This document shows, one piece after another, positions 17,840 through 27,955 of a stretch of 64,000 bases of DNA. Within the stretch, counting starts at the first letter, position 1. Each line of letters starts with the position of its first letter. The notes beneath the pieces are model-generated. The model was not told where the DNA came from, searched no databases, and saw only the letters and a list, made by a program, of their open reading frames with translations. Origin of the DNA: CAZSDU01 sp964605775 (GTDB taxonomy: Bacteria > Bacteroidota > Bacteroidia > Bacteroidales > FEN-979); NCBI GenBank assembly GCA_964605775.1, contig CAZSDU010000005.1, positions 70,700 through 134,699 of the forward strand, read 5' to 3'. Made by a program: the position numbers and the translations under genes.

Positions 17840-20800
17840 ATGCTTATGAAAACAACTGCGATTTCAATGTTAAAAAATCCCGGCCGGATGATCATTTTAT
17901 TCCCGGTGTTTGTACTCGTGATTGTTTTCCATCCAGACTTACTTATGGCCCAATGGAACACCAATACTTCGGTGAATATTCAGATATCCGGACTGTCTGA
18001 TGACGACATGGAATCGGTGGCTACGACGGACAATAAGACCTGGGTGGCGTTTTACAGCCAGAATGGAGGTTCTTATGATATGCGAGCCCAGTTAATTGAT
18101 GCAAATGGCTATAAACTGCTTGGTCCCAACGGAGTCCTTGTGAGCAACCAGCCAACAGGCAGTGCAATTTTTGTTTTTAATGTCTGTGTGGATGCCTCCA
18201 ACAACTTAATTATCGGATGCCAGGATATAAGAAGTGGAAGCATGCAGGCGGTCATGTATAAAATATCCCAGACAGGAGCTCACTTATGGAATTCCACCGG
18301 CCTTATCCTCGGGCTTGGACTTGCTCCCTATCCAGCCGTTCTTTCGAGCGGAGAAGTGGTGGTGACATGGAATGAGGAAACCGGAAACACCCTGAAATTA
18401 CAGAAGATCACCACATCGGGGACCCTGGCGTGGGGCACTCCCATTTCTATAATGGTGGGCAGTAGTACGACAACTCGCGGACAGATTGCCCACAACCTGG
18501 GTGGAAAATTCACGATGGTCTATCAAAAGTCAGGAACAGGCATTTCCACTACTTTATATGCACAGATGTTCGATAATTCCGGGACAGCGCTTTATGCTCC
18601 CTTGCAAATCTGCAATCAAACCACCAGTGGCGCCAGATATTATTCCATGATTTCGGAAGGAGATACTACCTATTTTGGCTATTATAGTTCCAACGGTTTC
18701 CGTTTCAACTCATTTCTCCAGCGGATAAATCCTTCGGGTGTGATTCCCTGGGGCATAAACGGATCAAATTTCAATACTAATGTCGCGAGCAGTGATAATT
18801 ACCAAATGGAAACAGCCATTGCCATCACCCCCGGGAACAATTACGTTTGGGCTGTATGCACTTTCAGCAATACCAACCAGTCCCAGTATGGTGTTTATAT
18901 CCAGAAATTTCTAAAAACCACCGGGACAAGGCAATTTACGGATGCGGCCAAGGTAGTTTATCCGATCAGTGCCAACAGTGACCGTCAGGTCGGGAAACTG
19001 GTACTGGTTGAATCCACCCCTATGTTTATGAGTTATGATGCCAGTGAAAAAATATATGCCACCCGGCTGGATGCAAACGGTAATTTTTCCTGGCCCGGAA
19101 ACCGGGTAGAGATAAGTTCCACAACAGCGTCGCCAGGAACCCCAAAGATGCGTTATGGATTCACTCCCGATGGCCCCAACCGTTGTGCCGGGGTATGGAC
19201 TGAAAACAGGGGCAGCGGTTATCTGGGATATGCCCAGGGCATTTCTGTAGGGGGGCTCATCGGTCTGTTAGTCACAACCCAGGGCGGGGTTCCCTCCACG
19301 ATTACGACTCCCGGTGGAACATTGCAGTTGGTGGCCACTGTTTTCCCTGCTACTGCCAACCAAAACGTTAGCTGGAGCATAGTCCCGGGAACGGGGGCTG
19401 CCACGATCAGTTCATCAGGACTGGTATCAGCCGTGTTAGATGGCACCGTATATGCCAAAGCTACGTCGGTTCAGGACATCACGGTAAAAGATTCTTTGAT
19501 GATCACGATCTCCGGACAGGTTCCCCTGGCTCCTTCGGTGACTACCCTGGAGGCCACCAATATTACCGGAGCTTCGGCAACCCTTAACGGATCAGTAACT
19601 GCATTTAGTTCCAATGCAAATATTTCGTTTCAATGGGGGCCTTCACCCTCTTATGGTTACACGGCGACTGCAACCCCTTCCACTGCGAGTGGAAACGCTC
19701 CCACCCCTGTCATAGCCAATCTGACCGGTCTGGTAGAAGGAACAACTTATCATTTCCGTTGCGTTGCCGTGAACACGGTAGGAACCAGTTATGGCAGCGA
19801 TAAACAATTTACGACTTGTATGGTTCCCGGTACTCCGGGAAACATCACAGGTCCTGCCACAGTCTGCCAAAACCAGGAGAATGTCATCTACAGCATTGCG
19901 CCTGTCGTGAATGCGACCTCCTATATCTGGACTGTGCCGGGGGGCGCATTCATCACTTCAGGGGAAGGGACCAACATTATTACCGTGCATTTTTCTTCCA
20001 CTGCTGTATCGGGAAACATCAGCGTTGCCGGTACAAATTCCTGCATCACGGGAGCCTCTACCACCCTGGCCGTCACTGTGAATCCCGCTCCCACTCCTGT
20101 CATCAGCGGTCCAAATTCAGCCTGTGCTGGTTCAGGTAGTTATAACTATTCCACTTCCACAGGGATGAGCAATTACGTTTGGACCATTTCTCCCGGAGGT
20201 GAAATTATTTCAGGTGAAGGAACCCCGTCCATTGTTGTTCACTGGAATACAACCGGATTCCAGAATGTTCAGGTAAACTACAACAATGCCAATGGCTGCC
20301 ATGCCCAGAGTCCTACCATTTATGATGTCGTGGTGGAAAATGTCCCCTCAGCTGCAGGAGATATTACCGGCCCATCCAGTGTATGTGCAGGAAGTCAGGG
20401 CAAAGTTTATACTGTAAATCCGATTGCAGGAGCATCTACCTACCAGTGGATTCTGCCTCCGGGGGCTATCATTGTTTCCGGGTCCGGAACCAATAGTATT
20501 GTGTTGAACTATGCCTTTAATTCCGTTTCCGGCAACCTGAGCGTTTCAGGTGAAAATAATTGCGGAAGCGGAACGAGTTCTGGCATCAGTATAATCGTCA
20601 ACCCGGCTCCCCCTAAACCAATGGTCACGGTCAACGGCTATGTGCTGACTTCGAGCGCTGCCCAGGGAAATCAATGGTACCGGGATAGCTTTCTGATTCC
20701 CGGAGCCAATGAACAAAGCTACGTAGTAACCATGACGGGATGGTACTGGACAATAGTCACCGCAGGGGGCTGCCCCTCCGATTCATCCAACAATATCCAT

Positions 20801-21094
20801 GTTGTATTTGTAGGAATTGATGATAAACCGGGAAAATCCGTGCACATCTATCCTGTTCCCAACGAAGGGAAATTCAATATCCGCATTAACAATGATGCTG
20901 AACAGGATTACCGGCTTCAAATTTTCAATCCCCTGGGAATTAAAATCTATGAAAAAGAAGGCGGCAGCATCAACCATAACAACATCTTGGTTGTTGATCT
21001 TGGTCGTGTGTCTGCCGGGCTCTATACAATCATCCTGAATCATGGGGATGAACAATCAATACATAAAGTTTTAATCCATCCTCAAACTTATTAA
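17840..21094 (+). CDS. Large secreted multidomain protein with T9SS sorting tail
   Basis: A 1084-residue exported protein; ATG 17840 or 17846 are both possible. After a signal/TM segment (about 20-37, ending LLMAQW) comes a region (about 40-460) of repeated beta-strand units resembling a propeller. Then follow a BIG2-like Ig domain (about 475-555; LVATVFPATANQNVSW), a fibronectin type III domain (about 560-655) and three PKD-like modules (about 660-920), each with the GP-x-VC start (ITGPATVCQNQ, ISGPNSACAG, ITGPSSVCAG). The last 75 residues are a T9SS type A sorting domain (VHIYPVPNEGKFNI, then VSAGLYTIIL). It is predicted to be secreted and attached to the cell surface. The ligand is unknown. 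Confidence 0.9.
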   Translation: MLMKTTAISMLKNPGRMIILFPVFVLVIVFHPDLLMAQWNTNTSVNIQISGLSDDDMESVATTDNKTWVAFYSQNGGSYDMRAQLIDANGYKLLGPNGVLVSNQPTGSAIFVFNVCVDASNNLIIGCQDIRSGSMQAVMYKISQTGAHLWNSTGLILGLGLAPYPAVLSSGEVVVTWNEETGNTLKLQKITTSGTLAWGTPISIMVGSSTTTRGQIAHNLGGKFTMVYQKSGTGISTTLYAQMFDNSGTALYAPLQICNQTTSGARYYSMISEGDTTYFGYYSSNGFRFNSFLQRINPSGVIPWGINGSNFNTNVASSDNYQMETAIAITPGNNYVWAVCTFSNTNQSQYGVYIQKFLKTTGTRQFTDAAKVVYPISANSDRQVGKLVLVESTPMFMSYDASEKIYATRLDANGNFSWPGNRVEISSTTASPGTPKMRYGFTPDGPNRCAGVWTENRGSGYLGYAQGISVGGLIGLLVTTQGGVPSTITTPGGTLQLVATVFPATANQNVSWSIVPGTGAATISSSGLVSAVLDGTVYAKATSVQDITVKDSLMITISGQVPLAPSVTTLEATNITGASATLNGSVTAFSSNANISFQWGPSPSYGYTATATPSTASGNAPTPVIANLTGLVEGTTYHFRCVAVNTVGTSYGSDKQFTTCMVPGTPGNITGPATVCQNQENVIYSIAPVVNATSYIWTVPGGAFITSGEGTNIITVHFSSTAVSGNISVAGTNSCITGASTTLAVTVNPAPTPVISGPNSACAGSGSYNYSTSTGMSNYVWTISPGGEIISGEGTPSIVVHWNTTGFQNVQVNYNNANGCHAQSPTIYDVVVENVPSAAGDITGPSSVCAGSQGKVYTVNPIAGASTYQWILPPGAIIVSGSGTNSIVLNYAFNSVSGNLSVSGENNCGSGTSSGISIIVNPAPPKPMVTVNGYVLTSSAAQGNQWYRDSFLIPGANEQSYVVTMTGWYWTIVTAGGCPSDSSNNIHVVFVGIDDKPGKSVHIYPVPNEGKFNIRINNDAEQDYRLQIFNPLGIKIYEKEGGSINHNNILVVDLGRVSAGLYTIILNHGDEQSIHKVLIHPQTY

Positions 21095-21189
21095 CCATGC
21101 ATTCGATGATTTTATCAGCCTGTGGCTTATTGATCGGGTGGCCAGATTGTAACAATAGAGCTATCGAGTGGATGAGCTGGTGAAAAAGG

Positions 21190-21212
21190 GTGTATCTTGA
21201 ATCAAGCTACAC
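21190..21212. terminator. Weak hairpin between convergent genes
   Basis: GTGTATCTTGA followed by TCAAGCTACAC forms an 11-bp stem with one mismatch. It lies just before the stop of the minus-strand lumazine-binding/redoxin gene and could mark the end of both convergent genes. There is no T-run, so this is only a possible terminator. Confidence 0.3.
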
Positions 21213-21213
21213 T

Positions 21214-22713
21214 TCAGTGAAGAATATCCTTAATGACTTTCATCACATGTTTGGTTGAAGGTCGGTCTTCCGTCATCTGGCTGATGTATTTCCAACGAAG
21301 TATTCCTTCTTTATCAATCAGGTAAATGGCTGACACATTCTGTTCTGATTGAGCATTATCCCAGAATTCCGTAAACAGTTTCAGTCGTTTTGAAAGGGTC
21401 CGTTTTTCATCGCATAAAACAGGAAAAGCCTTGGAGGGAATTCCCTTAGACAAATCAAACGTTATGGGGAAATGATTTTTAGTCCACAGTGAGAACTCCC
21501 CCTGGATTCTTGGAAGCGGTCCATCTTTAGGATTTTTAATCTCTTCCATTGTTTTCATGTTATCCGGGAACTGGGAAAACCAGTCAGCAATACGTTCCTG
21601 GCTATAAGGCATCACAAATACCACTTCCACATCGTACTTTTTCTGGAATTGTTCTTTTTGTTCCAATTCTGCCATTTCCAGATACTGATATGGACAGAAA
21701 GCACACCAGCTGTTTCCGACCCAGCCACGGGGGAACATCAGCAGTATATTTTTCCCACGGTGGGCCATCAGTGAAAACTCCCCTCCGCCATAAACCGGCA
21801 GGCTGAATTCAGGCATGGGTTCCCCGGAAATGGCAGGAAGCAGATCGTTAAGGGTTTTATCAGTTCTTGGGGTTGACAAAGCGTTGAACAATTTCCAGTG
21901 ATCTGAATCCCTGTAAAGTTGAAGGTACTCAATATTGCGTATAGTCTGTATCCTGATCATGGCCATTCCGGCCATAATATCAAGGATTTCAAAGGTATTA
22001 TCACGTTGAGTTTCTTCCTGGCGTCCGATTTCCGCCAGGGCATTTTTTTCCAGGGATTCAAAACGCAAGCGTTGGAGGGCTGATCGTCCATCCCTCCCGA
22101 TAGGGATGACATTGACCCTGGAAAAATCAGGGCTTACAAATTTCTGGATTTTCGAAGCATCACATCCCTGAGTTCCCCGGATATAAGCAGATACCGCCGA
22201 TGCTATATCCTTTGTCTCCTGTTCCTGCTTGAAATCCTTCGTCCATGAAGCATTCTGAGGGGAATTCCAGAGTACATTGATGATCTTCCATTCCCCGTTA
22301 ATTTTAACCATCTGGAGGTAGTCATTGAATTTTGCGGAGTTTAGCTTTACCATGGCAATATCAGGAGTCATTTGCAAAATATCAATACTGATATGACGGG
22401 AGGTATCGGCAAGGAAACCAAGCTTGGCTGCCGATAGCTCAACCAGACTGCTATAGGTTGAATAGGTCAGGACAACCTGACCGGTTCTTGGAAGAAACCT
22501 TGGATATGCTTTATTCAGGTCAGGATGGATGGCTTTACTCATTCTTTCTCCATCGCCGGAATAATAGCCTTCGGCATAGTTCAGGGCCGTCTTTCTGATC
22601 GAGTCTTCAGTGGCCGATGGTTTCAGGATGACTGGAGAAACTTTTCCGGTCTGCTGGGCCAGTATGATCATGCAAGATGCAAGCATCAGTAGGGATAGAA
22701 TAATCTTCTTCAT
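21214..22713 (-). CDS. Exported protein: two lumazine-binding-like domains plus redoxin domain
   Basis: A 499-residue protein. I start at ATG 22713, where a signal peptide follows (KKIILSLLMLASCMIILAQ). Residues about 35-150 and 170-280 are two NTF2-like domains of the putative lumazine-binding (Lumazine_bd_2) type, each with a DPDL-like or SPDF motif and a final WKxxN strand. Residues about 300-499 are a redoxin/AhpC-like thioredoxin fold with a WCAFCPYQ active-site CxxC. The order NTF2-NTF2-redoxin is unusual. Likely periplasmic, with a thiol redox role; the ligand of the NTF2 domains is unknown. Confidence 0.85.
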   Translation of the reverse strand: MKKIILSLLMLASCMIILAQQTGKVSPVILKPSATEDSIRKTALNYAEGYYSGDGERMSKAIHPDLNKAYPRFLPRTGQVVLTYSTYSSLVELSAAKLGFLADTSRHISIDILQMTPDIAMVKLNSAKFNDYLQMVKINGEWKIINVLWNSPQNASWTKDFKQEQETKDIASAVSAYIRGTQGCDASKIQKFVSPDFSRVNVIPIGRDGRSALQRLRFESLEKNALAEIGRQEETQRDNTFEILDIMAGMAMIRIQTIRNIEYLQLYRDSDHWKLFNALSTPRTDKTLNDLLPAISGEPMPEFSLPVYGGGEFSLMAHRGKNILLMFPRGWVGNSWCAFCPYQYLEMAELEQKEQFQKKYDVEVVFVMPYSQERIADWFSQFPDNMKTMEEIKNPKDGPLPRIQGEFSLWTKNHFPITFDLSKGIPSKAFPVLCDEKRTLSKRLKLFTEFWDNAQSEQNVSAIYLIDKEGILRWKYISQMTEDRPSTKHVMKVIKDILH

Positions 22714-22858
22714 GATAATCCGGGTTTGAAAATAATGGATACAAGTTATCAGGAATAACCCGGGCATGAAACAGAAATCGGTCTTTTCGTGTGGATTAAC
22801 GATGAACGGGCAGGAATCATCGCTTTCTCATGGTTGAAAGGGCTTGAATGAAAAAAAA

Positions 22859-24595
22859 TTATAAAATAATGCATTTCCTGGTAAGGATGAATCTGTCAGT
22901 TGTGAGCCGCAAGAAATAGATGCCCGGGCTGATGTCGCCGGTATTCCAATTTACATGCTGACAGCCGGCTTTCTGAGGTTCATCGACCAGCAATTTTAAC
23001 TGTTTGCCGCCGAGGTCGTAAACGGCCAGGGAAACCCTTGCAGCTTTTTCAAGCCGATAGTTGATGGTAGCAGAAGTGTGAATGGGATTTGGATATACCG
23101 GGTCCAATTCCATGTACTGCGATTCGCCCGGGGACTCGTTAATACCTAACATTTTATTGAGTTCTTTGATCGCGTAATTCAATTCCACGTCAATACTGTC
23201 AACATAAAGCAGATCGATAACCGTATCATTAAGCGGCACCCGGATATCAGGAATGACCCCGCCCGTCATGCTTAAATCGCCTTCGAGCTGTATCCTGAGG
23301 TCTTTGTCCAGAGATTGCCCATAAGGATACCTCAGGTATAGATCATCTGGAGGCGGAGTAATATAAATTTTATACTCAACCATTCCGAATGAGCCGTTTG
23401 TACCATGAAAACCAACTACCCTGCAATCAGGCAGTCGTTGCAATGTCATCGGAATACCCTCACCTGAACTGATATTTCGGGGACTGACAAGGACCATTAC
23501 GGGTTTTGTAAAACGGAGCCCTTGTGGTTCAATAAACAAAGAGCCGTGGGGATACTTCGGGTTAATGTAGCCCTCTGCTGTGCCAGGCTTGAAGTGAGAG
23601 ATGGATTCCGGCCAGATTTCAATAGAATCATTGGCCGGATTATACCAGGTCTGGTATTCATAAAGGACTGTATCCTGATAAAAGAATCCGGAGAAAGCCG
23701 CGGACAAGGCATCATCGCCACCGGCATTCACCCGCATATCAAGTATTAATCCATGAACCCCCTGAGTATTAAACCCTTCAATAGCATTTCTGAAACCGTT
23801 GTAGATCTGCTTCACGGCCGCTGAATCATCGCCATGTTCCATGGTAAGCTTGATATAACCGTACTCTTCCGGTTCAATAATTCTGCTGCTTACCACCGGA
23901 CCAGGGTTTGATTCCACAGGCGACATGGAGGTCTGGTTATAGGTGTCGTAGTTATCATCAACCGCAATAAGGGTAACGGTGACCGGATCATCTGCACCCC
24001 GGTTTTTGAATTTGAGTTTTATCGAACAGCCCACCGGAGCCCTTCCGATAAAACGGTACTGGTTCATCTGCTTACATTCGAGGGTTGCAGGATTTGTTTC
24101 AGCCCATAAAACAGATACGGTATCCATTGCTTCCTGAACCGAATGATCATTGATTTCCAGTATCTCTGCCCCAAAACAGACTCCGGCAATAGTGGCCGGT
24201 GAGCCAGGGTTTGCCACAACCACAATGATTCGTCCGTCATCAAGTTTCGTTAAAACAAACCCGTAGCTCCCACCGACCTGCTGGTACATGGCTTTTGCCT
24301 TGCGATCAGCCCACCCTTTCAGTAAAACATGGCCATCAGGGATCGCGGCAACATACTCTCTCAGCCCTTTGTAAAATGCCATGGTATCACTGGTCTCCCC
24401 TGAAGTAACTATTTTGGGTCTGATTCCGGAATCTAGAGCATTCCATTGAATACCTTTCCATTTTCCAAAGGGATAGGATCTCGAAAATTGCAGATGCATG
24501 TTGTCGTAAGCAGCGACAAATACGTTGGACTGGGCCAGCAGATAAAAAGGGATGAGGATGAATAGCCCCACCATCATCAGCCTTCTTATTTTCAT
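22859..24595 (-). CDS. S41-family peptidase with PDZ domain and T9SS sorting tail
   Basis: A 578-residue exported protease of the C-terminal processing/tricorn type. A signal peptide (FILIPFYLLAQ) is followed by a PDZ-like region (about 95-195; GSPATIAGVCFGAEILEIN) and the S41 catalytic core (about 225-470). The nucleophile motif is seen as NISSGEG at about residues 375-381, in the place of the usual TxSAGE. The last about 80 residues are a T9SS type A sorting domain (YPNPIHTSATINY, SPGIYFLRL). So the enzyme should be displayed on or released from the cell surface, where it would digest proteins or peptides. Confidence 0.9.
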   Translation of the reverse strand: MKIRRLMMVGLFILIPFYLLAQSNVFVAAYDNMHLQFSRSYPFGKWKGIQWNALDSGIRPKIVTSGETSDTMAFYKGLREYVAAIPDGHVLLKGWADRKAKAMYQQVGGSYGFVLTKLDDGRIIVVVANPGSPATIAGVCFGAEILEINDHSVQEAMDTVSVLWAETNPATLECKQMNQYRFIGRAPVGCSIKLKFKNRGADDPVTVTLIAVDDNYDTYNQTSMSPVESNPGPVVSSRIIEPEEYGYIKLTMEHGDDSAAVKQIYNGFRNAIEGFNTQGVHGLILDMRVNAGGDDALSAAFSGFFYQDTVLYEYQTWYNPANDSIEIWPESISHFKPGTAEGYINPKYPHGSLFIEPQGLRFTKPVMVLVSPRNISSGEGIPMTLQRLPDCRVVGFHGTNGSFGMVEYKIYITPPPDDLYLRYPYGQSLDKDLRIQLEGDLSMTGGVIPDIRVPLNDTVIDLLYVDSIDVELNYAIKELNKMLGINESPGESQYMELDPVYPNPIHTSATINYRLEKAARVSLAVYDLGGKQLKLLVDEPQKAGCQHVNWNTGDISPGIYFLRLTTDRFILTRKCIIL

Positions 24596-24654
24596 GGTAA
24601 AAAAAATGAATTGACTAAGCTGCTAATGTATGCAAAAAAAGACTGATTGTCAAG

Positions 24655-26343
24655 CTAGTTCACAAACTGCTTTGCATAGTATTTGGCCGTCAGTTTTTCT
24701 CCTGTGGCTTTTTCGATCATTTCATTCCAATACCATTTGCTTCCCGGCATGAATACCTTGTCCTTCAGGTAAATCCCCACTTCCTTGTTGCCCATGAAGC
24801 TCTGGAACTTATAATCCTCCGAATTCAGCACATTGCCGACGATATAGTAGTATAGCTGTGAGGCAAGCAATTCCCCCAAGAGGTAATTGTGATAATAGCA
24901 GGGATAAGTGGCGATGTGAATCTTTGTTGCCCAATCAGGTTCGTTACGGCCTTCCGGACGTTTCATCAACTGATATTGTTCGACCAGATCCCACCATAGT
25001 TTATTGAGGTCCTGGTCGGGATTCTTATACATTTCTTTTTCGAAACGATACATTACCTGTGCCCAGCGGCTGAATACCAACTGATCGAGGCGAAGGGTTT
25101 TGAAACTGTTCTTGGCAATGATTAATTTTTCTGCCTCGTTGATTCCGACCATATCCCTGATCCACTGAGGATTCCTGGAAAATCGTCCGAACATCATGGC
25201 AATGGCTTCAGTGGTAAAGGTATGAGCCGGATCACGGAGGATAAAAGGCAGGTTGGTGTCTATGTTTTTATCATAAACTGCATGACCGAATTCATGCAGC
25301 ATGGTATTCATCCAGTAAGAGTTCGGTTTTATATTGCACAGCACCCTTACATCTCCGGCATTATCAATATCGGTACAGAAAGCATGTTGGTTTTTTCCTG
25401 GTTTTTCATACAGATCGCTGTTCTTCATGATATCGTCGGCTGGTAAGCCGATCCCATCATAATAAACCGAGGTGAGGGTTTCCAGGTTCTTATCCTTGTA
25501 ATATTTGTCCAGATCAACATCATAGATTTTCGGAGCTTCCTGAAAGAAACGGTTCTGGTAATTCCAGGGCATGAGTTCTTCTTTCCCCTTCAAACCATAA
25601 TACTTCACAAAATAATCATCGATTTCACCTTTGACCTGAGCAAAAGCATTTTTTGTCAGGCTGTCGAGCTCGTCAAAAAGCCGGCTGATTTCCTTTGGAT
25701 CCTGATCGCTAAGGGTCAGGCTCATTTCATGATAATTTTTGAATCCAAGATCCTTGGCCACTTCATTGCGGAGCTTCACCAGCTTTTTCACATCCTCAGC
25801 AACCACCCCACCGATTTTTTTCTGGGCTTCCCATACTTCCTTCTGGTATTTTACATCCTTGGAGTTCCTGAGTACCTCTTCCACATCATTGTCAGATAAT
25901 TTCCTGCCTTTCACTTCAGTACGGAAATTTCCGTATTTCTGTTCTATCATGGTTCCCATTCTAATCATGGCATTCAGCTTCCCGGTATCGGCTTTGGCCA
26001 TGAGGAACGAACGGTACAGCACATCCAGCTGACGGAGCAGAAGACTATCGGTGATCAATCCCGAAACCTTGATCTCTTCAAGTTTCTTCAACTTTTCCTT
26101 ATCGGCATACAGTGCCATATACTTAAGATTCAGATCTTCGGCTTTCTTGAAATCTTCCGGTTTCCCTGAAATGGCGGCATCCCAGGAAGCAAGCGTTACC
26201 TGTTTGTAGAGCGGGATCAGCAAAGAATCATGCTGTTTGATGAAATTCACAAGTTCCTGATTCATTTTTTCTTTTTTTGATGCACAGCCGACCATCAAAA
26301 ACACTGAAATGACCAGCAGAAATAAAGACTTTAACGTTTTCAT
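24655..26343 (-). CDS. M2-family (ACE-like) zinc peptidase lipoprotein
   Basis: A 562-residue metallopeptidase related to angiotensin-converting enzyme. The start at ATG 26343 gives a lipoprotein signal (LFLLVISVFLMVGC), so it is membrane anchored on the periplasmic or outer face. The zinc motif HEFGH is at residues 350-354 and the third ligand lies in FTTEAIAMMFGR, about 25-30 residues further on. The helical, mostly alpha architecture and length fit bacterial M2 peptidases. Expected activity: dipeptidyl carboxypeptidase on short peptides. Neighbours include an S41 peptidase, fitting peptide scavenging. Confidence 0.92.
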   Translation of the reverse strand: MKTLKSLFLLVISVFLMVGCASKKEKMNQELVNFIKQHDSLLIPLYKQVTLASWDAAISGKPEDFKKAEDLNLKYMALYADKEKLKKLEEIKVSGLITDSLLLRQLDVLYRSFLMAKADTGKLNAMIRMGTMIEQKYGNFRTEVKGRKLSDNDVEEVLRNSKDVKYQKEVWEAQKKIGGVVAEDVKKLVKLRNEVAKDLGFKNYHEMSLTLSDQDPKEISRLFDELDSLTKNAFAQVKGEIDDYFVKYYGLKGKEELMPWNYQNRFFQEAPKIYDVDLDKYYKDKNLETLTSVYYDGIGLPADDIMKNSDLYEKPGKNQHAFCTDIDNAGDVRVLCNIKPNSYWMNTMLHEFGHAVYDKNIDTNLPFILRDPAHTFTTEAIAMMFGRFSRNPQWIRDMVGINEAEKLIIAKNSFKTLRLDQLVFSRWAQVMYRFEKEMYKNPDQDLNKLWWDLVEQYQLMKRPEGRNEPDWATKIHIATYPCYYHNYLLGELLASQLYYYIVGNVLNSEDYKFQSFMGNKEVGIYLKDKVFMPGSKWYWNEMIEKATGEKLTAKYYAKQFVN

Positions 26344-26369
26344 AGACAATTGAATTAATAATTAAATAT

Positions 26370-27881
26370 TCACTCCATATTCCAGCTTGTTTCCTCTTTC
26401 CCGTCTTTTACAACGATATGCAGTTTATTCAGTGCGTCCCTGATCTGGTCAGAGGTTTCCCAGTCTTTGGTTTCCCTTGATTTCTGACGGATCTTCAGGA
26501 TCAGATCCATTAATCCGTCAAGGTAAACCGACTGATCGGTAGCGTGTTCGTTTGTTAGTCCGAGGATGTCAAAAACGAATATTTCAAACATTTTTTTCAG
26601 CGAATCCAATTCCTCAAACGTAATACTTTCTTTTTTATCATTCACTGAATTGATGACATGAACAGCCTCAAAAAGGCTGGCGATCACCATGGGACTATTA
26701 AAGTCGTCGTTCATCGCGGCATAGCAGGCGTCAAAAAGATCGGCGACAGGCGATGGGCGACGGATGATGGGGGATCGCGGATCTCGGATTTCAGATCGCG
26801 GATCTTTCTGAGGGGAGGACATTTTAATCAGTATCTCATAAGCTGTCATCAGGCGTTTCAATCCTTTTTCCGCCGCTTCCAGGGCTTCGTTTGAAAAATC
26901 GAAGGTGGAGCGGTAGTGAGCCTGCAACATAAAGAAACGGATGGTCATGGGGCTGTATGCTTTCAGAAGCTCCTTGTGATTCCCGGTGAAAAATTCCTCA
27001 AGGGTAATGAAGTTCCCCAGGGATTTGCCCATTTTCTGACCATTGATGGTGATCATGTTGTTGTGCATCCAATATTTCGCGGGTGTCACCCGGTTTGCGA
27101 TCTGCGATTGGGCGATTTCCGACTCATGATGAGGAAAGAGAAGGTCCATGCCACCGCCGTGGATGTCGAATTGTAGTCCGAGGTATTTGGCGCTCATGGC
27201 CGAACATTCCAGATGCCATCCCGGAAAGCCATCGCTCCAGGGCGAGGGCCAGCGCATGATGTGTTCGGGTTGGGCCTTCTTCCAGAGCGCGAAATCGGCC
27301 GGATGACGTTTTTCTTCCTGAGCTTCAAGGTTACGGGTATTGGTAAGCAGGTCGTCGAGCACACGACCTGAAAGCCGGCCATACTGATATGTTTTGTTGT
27401 ATTTTTCTATGTCGAAATATACAGAGCCGTTCACTTCATAAGCATAACCTGCATCCAGTATCTGCTGAACCAGACTGATCTGTTCGATGATATGACCGGA
27501 AGCACGGGGTTCTATGGATGGTCGTTTTACATTCAGTGCCTCCATATACAGGAAATACCGGTCGGCATAGTATTGGGCGATCTCCATCGGTTCCACTTGT
27601 TCCAGTCTTGCTTTCTTGGCGATCTTATCCTCTCCTTCATCGAGGTCGGCTTCGAGATGACCGACATCGGTTATGTTTCTAACATAGCGCACCTTATATC
27701 CCAGATGCTGAAGATAGCGGAACACCAGGTCGAAAGTGATGGCCGGGCGGGCATGTCCCAGATGCGGATCACCATACACCGTGGGACCACAAACATACAT
27801 CCCGACGAAAGGCGGATGGAGGGGTTCGAAAAGTTCTTTATTCCGGGATAATGTATTGTAAAGAAACAGCCTGGATTCCAT
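26370..27881 (-). CDS. cysS: Cysteinyl-tRNA synthetase with in-frame repeat insert
   Basis: Charges tRNA-Cys. At 503 residues it is longer than E. coli CysS (461). Cys31 (YVCGPTVY) is a zinc ligand and HLGH (40-43) the class I signature; further zinc ligands lie in ECSAMS and FPHHESE. The second signature is KMGKS at 283-287, in place of KMSKS. At about residues 356-379 an insert ([20 protein letters not shown]) is encoded by a tract of ten heptanucleotides (26738-26807). It falls in the linker before the DALR-like tRNA-binding domain, where length varies in the family. The gene has its own TAnnTTTG promoter. Essential, so the insert must be tolerated. Confidence 0.97.
   Translation of the reverse strand: MESRLFLYNTLSRNKELFEPLHPPFVGMYVCGPTVYGDPHLGHARPAITFDLVFRYLQHLGYKVRYVRNITDVGHLEADLDEGEDKIAKKARLEQVEPMEIAQYYADRYFLYMEALNVKRPSIEPRASGHIIEQISLVQQILDAGYAYEVNGSVYFDIEKYNKTYQYGRLSGRVLDDLLTNTRNLEAQEEKRHPADFALWKKAQPEHIMRWPSPWSDGFPGWHLECSAMSAKYLGLQFDIHGGGMDLLFPHHESEIAQSQIANRVTPAKYWMHNNMITINGQKMGKSLGNFITLEEFFTGNHKELLKAYSPMTIRFFMLQAHYRSTFDFSNEALEAAEKGLKRLMTAYEILIKMSSPQKDPRSEIRDPRSPIIRRPSPVADLFDACYAAMNDDFNSPMVIASLFEAVHVINSVNDKKESITFEELDSLKKMFEIFVFDILGLTNEHATDQSVYLDGLMDLILKIRQKSRETKDWETSDQIRDALNKLHIVVKDGKEETSWNME
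26738..26807. repeat. Ten tandem degenerate heptanucleotides inside cysS
   Basis: The plus strand reads as ten consecutive 7-mers each starting GA: GATCGGC, GACAGGC, GATGGGC, GACGGAT, GATGGGG, GATCGCG, GATCTCG, GATTTCA, GATCGCG, GATCTTT. GATCGCG occurs twice. The tract is fully inside the cysS reading frame. Similar 7-8 nt purine-rich tracts lie at 38068-38086, 51501-51550, 57103-57151, 57597-57659 and 61133-61181. Confidence 0.85.
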
Positions 27882-27900
27882 CGGTAAAGAATAAACAGGA

Positions 27901-27908
27901 CAAAGGTA
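27901..27908 (-). promoter_or_regulatory. cysS promoter -7 element
   Basis: TACCTTTG on the minus strand is an exact TAnnTTTG match, 20 nt before the cysS start codon. No clear -33 TTG. Confidence 0.55.
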
Positions 27909-27955
27909 GGAATTTTTGGAAATTTGTTATCTTCACATCTTAAATCCTTATCATC

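Noticed and set aside
21105..21180. Possible 23-residue peptide between convergent genes
   Set aside because: No ribosome signal, conserved motif or partner gene; within chance expectation.
22718..22765. Inverted CCGGGTT/AACCCGG pair upstream of the lumazine-binding/redoxin gene
   Set aside because: Only a 7-bp stem with a loop of about 30 nt and no T-run; likely chance.
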